This document shows, piece by piece, positions 1-9,858 of a stretch of DNA of 64,000 nt. The position numbers were made by a program, and so were the translations under genes. The notes beneath the pieces were generated by a model, which saw only the letters and a list, made by a program, of their open reading frames with translations, did not search any database and had not been told where the DNA came from. Within the stretch, counting starts at the first letter, position 1. Each line of letters opens with the position of its first letter. This DNA comes from Ulota crispa. Lineage: Eukaryota > Streptophyta > Bryopsida > Orthotrichales > Orthotrichaceae. The stretch is taken from the NCBI GenBank assembly GCA_963920765.1, contig OY987248.1, positions 7,598,539-7,662,538 on the forward strand, read 5' to 3'.

Positions 1-1157
1 GTTTTAGAAAAACTACCCCTTCCTAGGATTTCCATATTTCAGTTACAAAAATTGCGTTTTTTTGCAGAACACCACTGCCTAGTCCTGGCCAGATTGTTTT
101 TTCTTAGTAATGTACTCCAAATAGTGCATGTAGTTTGCCGCCTTCACATTTAGGTTGCCTTAGGGCATCCTCAGTCCAAAGCTCGCATGGGGCTCAGGTT
201 ACGGCAATTACTAAGCTTTGTCACATGTTCTCCACTCTCTACCTATGCAGGTGGTACACTGGCTCCTCCAACCCAATACATGTTGGTAGTGAGAAACGTA
301 AACTCCATTTTTGTCTAGCTTTTGTCAAGTTTTTTTGACATGATCTCTATTTTTGACTTGCAAAGTAGTTATCATTCCTTTAACAACAGTATCCAATGCA
401 ATTTGAAGGATTTTGAGGATTGCTGAAACTATTAGGTGTGGGCTAGGTTTATTTATCCCCTCTAAGATCATGTCCCACTTGTAGGGTGAATTGGACTAGG
501 TTTGCAATTCTCAAACTAGAACCTATTGTGAGAGTGCAGTTATAAAGCTGATATGCTTGCTAGATTGAGGATGCTCTTACCTTGGGAATTTACCTCATGC
601 CTAATTGCTTGGACACTTGAAGGCACATGCAACTGTTCAGGTGTTAGGATTTCACATGGTTATAGCCTTGGTGCTGCTAAGGTTAGTGCACCCATTGCCA
701 CATACCCAACCTATAGGGGGCGCTGTTTCTAATCTCCATGAGGACAAGTTTTGAGCTAAGCCTTTGAATGTGCTCTTCTTCCCTTTTGCAAGGTTGGGAC
801 CACTTAAGTCATGTTAGATGTCCCAAAGTGGTGAATAGGAAAGTGAAAATTTGTGAGTGAAAAGTAGTTTGGCTAGTATTAGAATTACATGAGTTTTGAG
901 GTTGGCAATGGGTTCAAAGCACTTTTTGACTCCCAAAATTCAAAGTAATTTCAGTTTTGCAAATAAAATTATGAAAAATTTGTAATCCCAATATTTTTTT
1001 TATCTTCCTTCATTAGAAAAGTGTGCATTGCCTCAAACTCTTTGTAGTATGTTGCAAAATTGCTTAAACTATTGGGTATGGGTGCACTCACCTTAGTTTA
1101 TTTTTTTGCAACGTCCTTGATGTTGCCAAGTCCTTATTGCATTAATTATTGGTGAAT
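1..1157. other. Intergenic, no gene seen
   Basis: AT-rich sequence with no exon-like stretch that I can defend on either strand. The short open frame at 135-338 has no recognisable motif. A fragment around 150-175 (TTTAGGTTGCCTTAGGGC) resembles the ends of the inverted repeat at 18462-18772, so part of this may be an old MITE relic. Confidence 0.5.
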
Positions 1158-1414
1158 TTTATTATAAATGAAATATTCGTTAAATTGGGAAAAAGAGTAT
1201 ATTTTGGGATTTTAAGGTGATCACCTCAAACCAAGCTTGCAACATTTTTTTGGTACACGTGCCCGCATTTGAGAGGAGGAATTTGCAAGGGAACAAATCT
1301 TAGTGGCTTATATTAAATTTGATATCTTCAAATCTGGTTTAAAGTTACTTTTTGGGTTTGAGGTGGAGTTCAAAATGGAACCTCCGTGTTTCCCAATTTA
1401 ACGAATATGGTGTT
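1158..1414. mobile_element. MITE, AACACCAT-ended family (diverged copy)
   Basis: The right end reads CCCAATTTAACGAATATGGTGTT and the left end carries the inverse ATATTCGTTAAATTGGG. The internal segment shares the GGTGATCACCTCAAACC block with the copies at 40183, 45296 and 51653. The outermost left bases are diverged and no target duplication is visible, so this is an older copy. Confidence 0.6.
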
Positions 1415-1619
1415 TGTAGTATCAGTTAGAATTTATATAATTTTCAAATGCCTAGAAATTGATGTGGTGCATAAATGGCACTATTTAGTGTAGCTTCTGT
1501 GTGTTCATCTTTTTCTTTCTTTCAAAATTGTCGTTACAAGTGATTTTCCAGATTCGCATAGCTTCTTGTCGGTATTTGTGAGATGAAGTATTCTAGGAGG
1601 ATGATTCCCTTATTTTAAT

Positions 1620-1787
1620 ATGATCGGAGGCTCGGAGCTGTTTGTTTATAACGGGACTTCCAAGGTTTCGGGGAACACGTGCTGCAAGAAAATCACCTCG
1701 GACGAGCTATTTGCTGGAGAATCTTTGGCTTTGAAGGTTTGTCTGAAAGTTGTACTTGGATCGTGCCCGAGAGGACGGAACGGATGA
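1620..1787 (+). CDS. Orphan short open frame, possible exon or gene fragment
   Basis: A 55-codon frame from ATG at 1620 to TGA at 1785-1787. The residues look protein-like (MIGGSELFVYNGTSKVSG at the start, then a CC pair and KKITSDELFAGESLALK), and GC content is higher than the surroundings. A GTTTGT donor-like site follows the ALK codons near 1737, so it could be a first exon rather than a complete gene. I do not recognise the family. I found no partner exon downstream. It could be a captured gene fragment or chance. Confidence 0.2.
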   Translation: MIGGSELFVYNGTSKVSGNTCCKKITSDELFAGESLALKVCLKVVLGSCPRGRNG

Positions 1788-2221
1788 CCGGCCTCGTCCG
1801 GGACCGCGGTACGCCAAGTTCTGTGAGGAAATCGGTGCATTTCCTATCTTTGTTGATAAGGGCAGCGTATTTTTTTTGGATTTTCGCTAGGTAGAGCGAC
1901 ACGCACCCCACCATGCGAGCAGGTAAGGAAAATTTAATTGACGTCTGCTTGTTCATCCATAAATCTACTAATTTTAGTAATTTTCATCCAAAATTTTGCA
2001 AATCTGCTGCAAACTTCAGGAGGGGTTTGGCAAATTCATCCATATTTCCAGTGATTTTTCTAGTGTTGTGTTTGCCAGGTAAGTTTCAAGGTAAGATTTA
2101 GGCAACTATTTGTCAAGAAAATTTACGCTGGATAAGGGTAAAGGCCACGCCACACCACAATAAACAGGGGTTTCAAACCAGCGTGTTGTAAGAAACAAGT
2201 GACTACTGTTACTTCTTTGCA

Positions 2222-2630
2222 TAAGAGCATCTCCGCTTGGCTAGAGGCTCTTTGTCCGTCTTGGATCTCCATTGGTGGCCCGGGGAGAGAAAATTTCTGA
2301 CCGGCCACGCTAAATGAGCGCTCAGAGACATGGAGTGGCCGGGGCTTTTGTTGTTTTGGGCAAGCATGAATTCCGCTCGCTGAGAGAAATCCGGGAGTTA
2401 TTCTAGGATGTTGGGCTGCAGTGGCAAAGCAACTCCTTCCACGACGACTAGTCCCACATGTATGCTTTCAATCTTTTTGTCTTTAACTCCTATTGTTGGA
2501 ACTTGAGCCAGTTGAGCGAGTCTCACTGGTGGGCTTTCCAGCTCTCATGTGCAGAATTAATCACACGATGCACTCTTTAAAACTTGATTTTGCATTCCAT
2601 TCTCTTTGGACTAGTGGAGATGCCCTAAGG
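2222..2630. mobile_element. MITE-like element with AGAGCATCTCC ends
   Basis: The left end TAAGAGCATCTCCGCT is matched in inverse by GTGGAGATGCCCTAAG at the right end. The interior is moderately GC-rich and non-coding. This end type is common in plant MITEs. It abuts the next element at 2629. Confidence 0.5.
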
Positions 2631-2957
2631 CTTGGTTCATACTAGCGTATGGTAGAAAATTTCTCAAATGTGATTGGTTGAAATATGGCTTTTTTCCGCT
2701 ATTGGGTTCAGATTGCTGGTTTTGTCTGGTACTTTTACATCCATCTTCACCACCGTGGGGACCACCTTATATAGCCACGTCAGCGGCCAAGATAGTGAAG
2801 ATTTGAGGCCTGCTCTAAGGGTGGTACCAAACTTGTCCGGTAGAGGCACACTCTTTGATGACACGCGATTATGCAAAAAAGTTTCTATTGGGAAAAACAG
2901 CAGACGGGCAGCCAATTTCCGTGTCTCAACCGGTTGCTAGTCTGAACCAGGCCTAAG
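2629..2957. mobile_element. MITE-like element with TTGGTTCATACTAGC ends
   Basis: The left end TAAGGCTTGGTTCATACTAGC-like sequence is mirrored by GCTAGTCTGAACCAGGCCTTA-like sequence at the right (2935-2957). About 330 bases long and non-coding. The end type resembles plant hAT or PIF-derived MITEs, but no target duplication could be fixed because of the abutting element. Confidence 0.5.
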
Positions 2958-3448
2958 AGTACATTCTTTGATTTCTTACACCCACTTATTTTAGTCTATT
3001 CAAAATCAACTCTTTGAGAATTCACAAAACAGTGTCTCAAACCTCTTGCCCTAAAATGATAGAGAGGTTATCTTTAATCCTTAAACGTTGGGTTGGTCCC
3101 CGCAACCAGCTTGCTACGATGATTTCTACAATGTTTTTCAGGGAATTCAGTACTATAATAGGTGTAACAAGTGCCCAACTTTTATGATATTGCTTCCAAA
3201 AGTTGCAAAAGTGAATAGTACAAGCTGACCTCACAAAAATTACAGAAAGGGCAATATGAATCTTCTCACAATTTGGATTTTCTAGAAATATGAGTGTATT
3301 TGATGAAGTTTTTTTTGACCTTCCATGATGGAGCATGTTCTTACATTTGCTTCTGGGAAAAAATCAAATGAAAATCTGTTTTCTTCTGTAATACATAATG
3401 TTTTTTTAGAGGCAAAGGACGAAAAACGTTCTTTTGGACATTTAGGGG

Positions 3449-4228
3449 TTAACCCCTAAGCGCCCCAGCGCCCATATATCTCCTCCTACTATTTTCAATC
3501 CCTTTTTTGAGGGACTAGATCTAACTTTTTGGTCTTACTTTACACTACAATTGTGAAGGCATTCAAGTTGTCAATGCCAATGGAGTAATGGCAAGGAAAG
3601 CCAAATGTTGTACAAGTGTTACAAGAAATTTGATTGGGTGAAAACATCATATGGAGAGTGGTGGCACCGTACAAGGCGTGTTGGCAAGCAGCGTTTTACA
3701 AGCTACAACTGGTCAATATCCCTTGCAAGCTTTGTTGTGTAAGCTTTGAGGTAGCAGGAAAGCTGTTAGCAAGGGTTCAAGCATGTTCTAGACCCTTATT
3801 AAGGCAACCGTCACCAACTCTGCCGGTCATTGTTTTCCTTGCAATAGCAATTTGAAGCCCTAAGACTTGACATAAAAAGAAGTGCAATCTTCAATAATTT
3901 ACAAATGTGTGTGTTCACATCTAATCTTGCTACTCACAAAATTTGAGGTTAATTCGGGGCTTATAAAATTTTGTAAAAATCATCAAATAGCAACTACCTA
4001 CCAAAAAATGAGGTTTTGTCATCACATGTTTGATCAAATGTTATAATCTCCCATCTCCCACGGTAAATTGTTCCCAAAATTTGCAAGCCATTTTCTAAGT
4101 AGGTGCTACACTACTTTCAATGGTCACTTTTTGTGGATCATCCGATTGACCAAGATACAATGCATCAAAGTGGTCAGTCTCCAAAAACCCTGATTTTTGT
4201 GAAAACGGCATGGGCTCTCAGGGGTTAA
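3449..4228. mobile_element. TTAA-flanked non-autonomous DNA transposon
   Basis: The left end TTAACCCCTAAGCGCCCC pairs with CTCTCAGGGGTTAA at the right end. Fourteen of the first eighteen end bases match after inversion. TTAA is present at both ends, as in the other family members listed at 30243, 34011, 47465 and 55366-59566. The open frame at 3634-3855 has no recognisable function. The sequence directly to the left (TTTAGGGG, 3441-3448) makes a second inverted end share the same TTAA, as if another copy had once joined here. Confidence 0.55.
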
Positions 4229-5017
4229 TAGAACCTTAGATGAAACCTTGGAAAAGTGATTGTCTCCCTTCATACATTTCAATTTGGATGTTTTGGCCTG
4301 TGTGGCCTTAGCATGAGTCATTTTTTTTTTCAGCTCATTCTTTTCCTTGGTAGAAATCCAACAGTTCTATTTACCATTCGGCAAATTACCAGGTTTTTGA
4401 CATTCTCTTTGGTATTATGTTAAAAATTGGGTCCAGTAAAATGATCAATACAGAACTTACTGAAGTCCCACTATCTTGGACGCCAAGATTTCCAAAAAGT
4501 AAAATGCTACTATGCAAACACAATGCAATGAACTGGGACATCCCACCAGTCGTAGTGTCAGATTTTCTATGGTACGTGAGACGTAGTGTAAAGCGTCCCT
4601 GAGTAAAAGAGCTCCGGTCCTTTTAGGACAGCGTGAATGAAGAAGACAATGGGAGGAAGGATTTCAATAAAATTGGAGGTTAGTTCAAGTTTCTGAGAAC
4701 TGTTGTGAGTCTTACACATACTCTCAATCCTCTCTAATGACACTACTTAATTGAATTCTCCACTGAAGCTCAAGTTATATTCTTACCCTATCTGAATAAA
4801 AGGAATGCTGATAGTCACTCACTCATCTTCTAATTTCCAGGCATATCTGGGCAATGATCTGGACAATGTGGCCCGTCGTGTGTAATTCCATTTCTGTCCC
4901 TTTTGCGTCGAGCATTGAACCTGCAGCATGTTTTTTCCCTGCAGAGTAAAAATGGTACATGAGGTTGACTATCACTACAACCGCTTCAAAAAGCATTCAA
5001 ACCCCTGTTTTTTGTAA

Positions 5018-5341
5018 GGGAAAATTTCATAGATACCTCTAAAGTTTGCAATATTTGCATAGATACCCCTGCTTTTTCAGAAATGGCACAAATACCCTTG
5101 GACCAGAATTTTCAGGCGATTTTTTTTGTTGTGCATGCCACTTCCCTTCTTCCTTTGTGCGCACAATGTTTCATTTTTGTTTCATTACATTCCGTTCTTT
5201 CAACATAGGTCAGGAAGGAAGTACGAGAACAACAAATAAACGCCTTAAAATTATGGTCCAAGGGTATTTGTGCAATTTCTGAAAAAGTAGGGGTATCTAT
5301 GCAAATATTGCAAAGTTGAGGGGTATCCATGAAGTTTTCCC
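5018..5341. mobile_element. Fold-back MITE with about 100-bp inverted ends (GGGAAAATTTCAT family)
   Basis: The left arm GGGAAAATTTCATAGATACC is the inverse of the right end GGGTATCCATGAAGTTTTCCC, and the similarity runs about 100 bases inward through CTTTTTCAGAAAT and ACCCTTGGACC. It lies in the last intron of the SARAF-like gene. Relatives are at 15437, 23590 and 39970. Confidence 0.8.
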
Positions 5342-6707
5342 TTTTTATAATGGCAACTGCATTCCCAAGTCAACAAAATCTTTACAGAAAAAAGGACGTT
5401 TTGCTGTAACCATGATTCCATCAAAAAGAAGGTTTGATAATACATACGCAGGATCTATTGTTAGCACCCGGTCTTGCATTCTGCACAAAAAATAAAAAGG
5501 AAAAAGTTGGTTAATTAATATATCATTCCAACATGACAAATATCTTTTCTTTGTGAATGGCCACTAACGATAGAAACACTTAGTGTTTCTCTTGTTTGCT
5601 TAACTTGGAATGTTGATTTCAAATATTTGTTGTAAGCATTGCAATAACAAAAAAGTATGAATCTCTCACCTTCGTATCCAGCGCAAAGCTTTAACCCAAG
5701 CCATCTTGAGTCGCTGAAGCAAGGCTTTAGCTTCTTGAATCCAGTTAACTCCTGCATGGATCATTACAATCTAGACTGGAAATTAGCAACTCTGAAACTT
5801 TGCTACGCACTTAATGACCAGCATGAAAGCTGTGCATGTAGATTTTAAAGTAAAAATCCTTTAACTTGAAGTCTCTAATCTGATAAGTAGTTTCCAGTAA
5901 ATTTTGATTTTGTTTGTCAAAAACGCATTCAATAGATTTCAGCAATAGCTCGGTTGCCAAATATTCGTCTTACAATTTTTAAAATACAGTGGCACCCTCT
6001 GAGCAAACAAGTGTAGAGATAATTGAAGAGATTTTTTACCATGATAGATATGGAAACTGAGGTATCCAAGAAGTGTAGACATGACAATCCAGCTTGCACT
6101 CCAACCTTTCAACTGCATTCACAAACACGACATCAAAAAGTCACGATGCATTACTATCAATCAAAAAGTTGATTTCTTCATACTATGTCCTCAGTAATCT
6201 TGACAGTAGATGTGAGATTATAAAACAAAGCTGCCTCAAAGACCTGAAAACATTCCATTAGATTGTAGATGTTTTTGAACTATAATAAGAAGTGGCCTTT
6301 TGGGCTAAAAAGTACCTTCGGGTCAAATGACATTTTTCCAGTATGGTCATAAGGCGCCCAGCCTGTGTACACGCAAAGAAACCCCTTATACTCACTCTGC
6401 AGTGCATTTGCCTATCTGCAGTTTTCAAAGTGTTCCATGACAATGACATTATTCCAGTATCATGATTATGAAAAACTCATGCTCTTGCCAATGCAGAGTT
6501 AAAAAAAGCTCAAATAAAGAGCTCCAGACGAGGCAGTTAGCTAGGAGTACATGTTAAGCTGGAGCAACCAACGAATAGCTTCATTTTGATCTCAGAGAAC
6601 TTGGGAAAAGATAAGGAGGAGACAAGACTAATGCTGCTCAAGGAACAGCAAACCCTACAATATAGATTTCTAGCACATTCTCTCCATAAAACTCTCCATA
6701 AAACATA

Positions 6708-7105
6708 CTCCCTCTGTCCCTCTAAAAAGCTCCAAATCAGACACATTTCTTGTACCACTCAAAAGCTTCCTTTTGCTGATTTCAAAGGCTGAGAAAGCGT
6801 TTGTCATGTTCAATAATCTCATGGGGGCAATTGAAGAGATTAGGGAGCATTCCTCTCCTAGCAAGCTTGGCCTTACTAATCTTTAAATCATCAATAATGA
6901 GGAGCTGGCAGCATGCACAAATATGGTACTTTTTTTGCATGGAATTTGGGTGCCCAAACGATGACATCAAAGCTGGAGATTTTGCATACATTTTCAGAGA
7001 TGGTATATTAATTCTAGAATGCATGTGTCACTAGCACAAAGACTAAAAACACAGTTAATCCTTTGCAAAGAAGCTTTTTGGACGTTTTTAGAGGGACAGA
7101 TGGAG
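6708..7105. mobile_element. Tc1/mariner-type MITE, TA target duplication
   Basis: Ends are CTCCCTCTGTCCCTCT and the inverse AGAGGGACAGATGGAG, flanked by TA on both sides. The interior is non-coding and shared with copies at 7584, 22606 and 39230. It lies in intron 3 of the SARAF-like gene, with its right end 19 bases from the exon 3 donor. Confidence 0.85.
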
Positions 7106-7583
7106 TAAACACAATAAGAGCGTACCATAATGAGTTAAGGTGTACTCTCAAGCACAGCTTCCTTCCAAAACCTCCTCATCTTCATCCGAATGGAAACCAG
7201 TTGATACATGTCCACTAGCATTAAGAGTGATCACAAAAACAGCATAAAAATACCAAGAGAAACATCCATTTTGCCGAATTTTTCTTACGACACACGCAAT
7301 GTTTTGCCTCATCTGCATTCTATCATTTCACAATACATTTTCAGAATCCCTGAATCCACGATTCTTCTCAGGCATTTGTACCTCACAAATGATGGAAATC
7401 TCATCGATTTTGAGGTGCGAAGGCAAATCCGTCTCACACCGCCACCGTGAGCTTCGACCTTTAGGTTTGATGTTTGTGCATATCACCACATCTGGCGATC
7501 AAAAAGAAAAACAAAAATAATCAGTTGACACCTAGATTTTCTGAGTCGATTAGGGTTTCCCAAGGCAAATGAGAAGAGTTATA

Positions 7584-8018
7584 CTCCCTCTGTCCCTCCA
7601 AAAACGTCCAAAAAGCTTCCTTGCAAAGGATTAACTGTGTTTTTAGTCTTTGTGCTAGTGATACATGCATTCTAGAATCAACATACCATCTACTAAAGTG
7701 TATGCAAAATCTCAAGCTTTGATGTTGCCGTTCAGGCACCCAAATTCCATGCAAAAATAGTACCATATTTGTGCATTCTGGCAGCTCCTTATTACTGATG
7801 ATTTTAAAGAGATTAGTAACAACAATGGTATACCTCATATGGGCAAGGCCAAGCTTGTTAGGAAGAGGAATGCTCTCTAATCACTTAACTTGCCCCCACG
7901 CCATGAGATCATTGAACATGGCAAGTGCTTTCTCTAGCATTTGAAATCGTCAAAAGGGAGCTTTTGAGTGATACAAGAAATGTGTCTGATTTGAAGTTTT
8001 TTTCAGAGGGACAGAAGG
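7584..8018. mobile_element. Tc1/mariner-type MITE, TA target duplication, inverted copy
   Basis: Same family as 6708-7105 but in the opposite orientation: the CAAGAAATGTGTCTGATTTG block is now on the right. TA flanks both ends. It lies in intron 1 of the SARAF-like gene. Confidence 0.85.
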
Positions 8019-8217
8019 AGTAATAAATTAGGGTTTTGACCAAACCGGAAAAAATTGGAATAAGCTGAAGACAAAGAAGAGACGATGACAACTGACAATA
8101 TTTTTGATTTGAAGCTTTTTTAGAGGGACAGAGAGAGAGTAGTAAATTAGGGTTTTGGCCAAAACTGAAAAAAAGCTTGGAACAAGCCAAAAAAGAGACG
8201 ATGGGCAACTGACAATG
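7988..8217 (+). repeat. Tandem duplication spanning a MITE end and its flank
   Basis: Two direct copies of about 115 bases (near 7988-8096 and 8106-8217). Each starts in the terminal repeat of the MITE (TTTGAAG...AGAGGGACAGA), continues through AGTAATAAATTAGGGTTTTG and ends in GAGACGATG and CAACTGACAAT. The duplication followed the insertion, because it includes both MITE end and host flank. Confidence 0.7.
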
Positions 8218-8759
8218 TGTGTTTTTTTGTGTACCAGGCTGGAATTCACATCCTCGAGTACACGTGAGCTGTGGCGACGGCGGAGAGCGGCAGTAAGTGG
8301 TCTCGCGGCCTTTGTGGAAGTGCAGTTCGGTGACCTCGTCGAGAGAAATGGCGCTGCCGAAGCGGTGCGAACTCGGCCTGCGTGACGACGACGTTGCCGT
8401 TGTGGTTGAGAAGCGCTCCTGCCACGAGCAATATCCACGAGACTGTCTCCGTCCATTTGATGATCTGTGTCATGGAAACCACTGATCACAACAGCCTCTC
8501 ACACAGCAGCAGCCCTGCATCGTCGTCCAACATGACGGAACTTGTTGCTCGTGCCCCGCACATCCTGCCACGCTTGCGCTGCGCTGTCGGGACGACAATG
8601 AAGCAGGCGCCGCGACCTCGACCGATTTGGAGCAAATGAGTGGAGGATTTTGCGTGCAGCAGATTTTAGGGTTCGGATGTTGAAGGGCACGGCGTGCTTC
8701 TTCTTGGCTGACCTTTCTCCGACCCTCGGTACTGGAATTAGGGTTTTGGTTTCGAAGTG

Positions 8760-9233
8760 CTATAGTACATAAAGCAACGATCATATGATCATATGAGTTG
8801 TTCATAGCACCCCTAAGGGTATGTTCACACCAACCCTTTCCTTTTCGGCATCAGAGTGCCAGTTTCCACCACTATCAGTCCTTTTAGTTTTGCTTCAATG
8901 TGAAGGGGACAAGTGGCACTTTGGTGCTGAAAAAAAAAGGGCTGGTTCACACTTGGTGTTAGAAGGGATACTAGTCATACAAATGTAATCTAAAGGTGTG
9001 TTCAAAATGCATCTAATTTTCCTTTGCTACTATCCCATCTTAACACCAAGTGTTAATATACCATATAGGTTGAAATTCTTTATAATTCAAGTAGGAAAGT
9101 TTTAGGATAAAAGTTACATAAACAAATTGGAGTTTTTGTGTGCCAAAAAAGAGTTATCAACATTCAAAGTTGGCAATTATTTGACATTTTTTACCAAAAT
9201 TTTGTTGGTATATATATGGTGTCTTGCACTATA
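8760..9233. mobile_element. MITE with CTATAGTGCAAGACACC ends, carrying a nested insertion
   Basis: Left end CTATAGTACATAAAGCAAC and right end GGTGTCTTGCACTATA match the intact copies at 9632, 11142 and 28592. Those copies are about 230 bases, whereas this one is 474. The extra 245 or so bases (about 8816-9060) interrupt the sequence after GTTCATAGCACCCCTAA and themselves contain inverted ends (GTTCACACCAACCC with GGGCTGGTTCACAC, and CACTTGGTGTTA with TAACACCAAGTG). Confidence 0.7.
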
Positions 9234-9314
9234 ATTTTATAAGTTATGAGACTTGTGTCGCTTTAGGAAGAGAAACTAATGATTGAAGTTCACTTTACTT
9301 TCTTTTTTTGCCTT

Positions 9315-9366
9315 CATAACATTTAGTAGCCTAAAGAGAGGCTGCCTTTCCCTCTCTTCAAATATC
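9315..9366 (+). repeat. Dispersed repeat shared with the edge of the assembly gap
   Basis: GTAGCCTAAAGAGAGGCTGC and the following TTTCCCTCTCTTC recur at 53494-53528 with few differences, exactly where the 200-base gap begins. A long A-run then T-run (about 9390-9420) follows here. Confidence 0.6.
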
Positions 9367-9631
9367 ATCCACAAACTTCATTTGACTAAAAAAAAAAGTT
9401 TTTTTTTTTTTTTTTTTAATTTTTCTAACATGGCTGGCCCTCACATTGACGTATGTGCACTAAACAGAGACTCTCTTTCATAAACTCTTTGACAAATTCA
9501 GCCAAGTGTCCCCATAACTAAAGATGGGTGTGGAATATTCCACACCATTTCATGTGGAGGGAGGTGCTGCATGGTAGCACTACTAAATGTTATGCTTGAA
9601 CATATGTTTTAGTCTATGATGAGAAACCAAG

Positions 9632-9858
9632 GTTGCAAGACACCATAAAGCAAGAAATTGTTGGCCAAAGATGTCAAAGAGTTGTCAACTTTGAATGTTA
9701 CCAAAAAACAAAATTGACAAGTAATAAGTTCAAATTGTTTTTATAACTTTTATCCTAGGACCTTTTGTTTATAGTTACAAAGAGTTTTAACTTATTGAAG
9801 GGTGCTATAAACGGCTCATGTAGTTGTTAGGTCTTTGTTGCTTTATGTGTCTTGCAAC
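9632..9858. mobile_element. MITE with TTGCAAGACACCAT ends
   Basis: The left end GTTGCAAGACACCATAAAGC mirrors ATGTGTCTTGCAAC at the right. Internal blocks GTCAACTTTGAATG, TTTTATCCTAGGACCTT and GGGTGCTAT are shared with the copies at 8760, 11142 and 28592. Confidence 0.75.

Larger units (their letters stand above)
4830..8482 (-). pseudogene. SARAF-like (TMEM66 family) ER membrane protein gene, apparently disrupted
   Basis: Nine exons: 8482-8235, 7491-7382, 7214-7126, 6362-6316, 6243-6184, 6112-6040, 5751-5670, 5480-5448, 4938-4830. SARAF proteins are single-pass ER proteins that limit store-operated calcium entry in animals; a plant role is not known to me. Seen in sequence: a signal peptide from ATG 8482 (SWILLVAGALL core), then a lumenal part with SLDEVTELHFHKGRETT, PQLTCTRGC, RWRCETDLPSHLKIDEIS, IICE and DEDEEVLEGSC, which follow the SARAF order. 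A membrane segment (SWIVMSTLLGYLSFHIY) comes next, then a basic tail ending in a Cys/His-rich stretch. Three breaks: the signal peptide and lumenal part are one base out of frame near 8370; exon 2 ends in phase 0 but exon 3 needs phase 2; and a TGA follows GSCA where the family usually has Leu. All later junctions keep phase. Either a young pseudogene or sequence errors. Confidence 0.6.

Noticed and set aside
7127-7214. Alternative frame MYQLVSIRMKMRRFWKEAV for SARAF-like exon 3
   Set aside because: It could splice in phase to exon 4 from an inner donor, avoiding the TGA, but it drops the conserved DEDEEVLEGSC signature; I kept it only as a less likely alternative.
8028-8489. 153-codon frame on the minus strand
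   Set aside because: It is another frame over SARAF-like exon 1; it is Arg-rich and runs into intron and MITE sequence. The frame with SLDEVTELHFHKGRETT is the conserved one.
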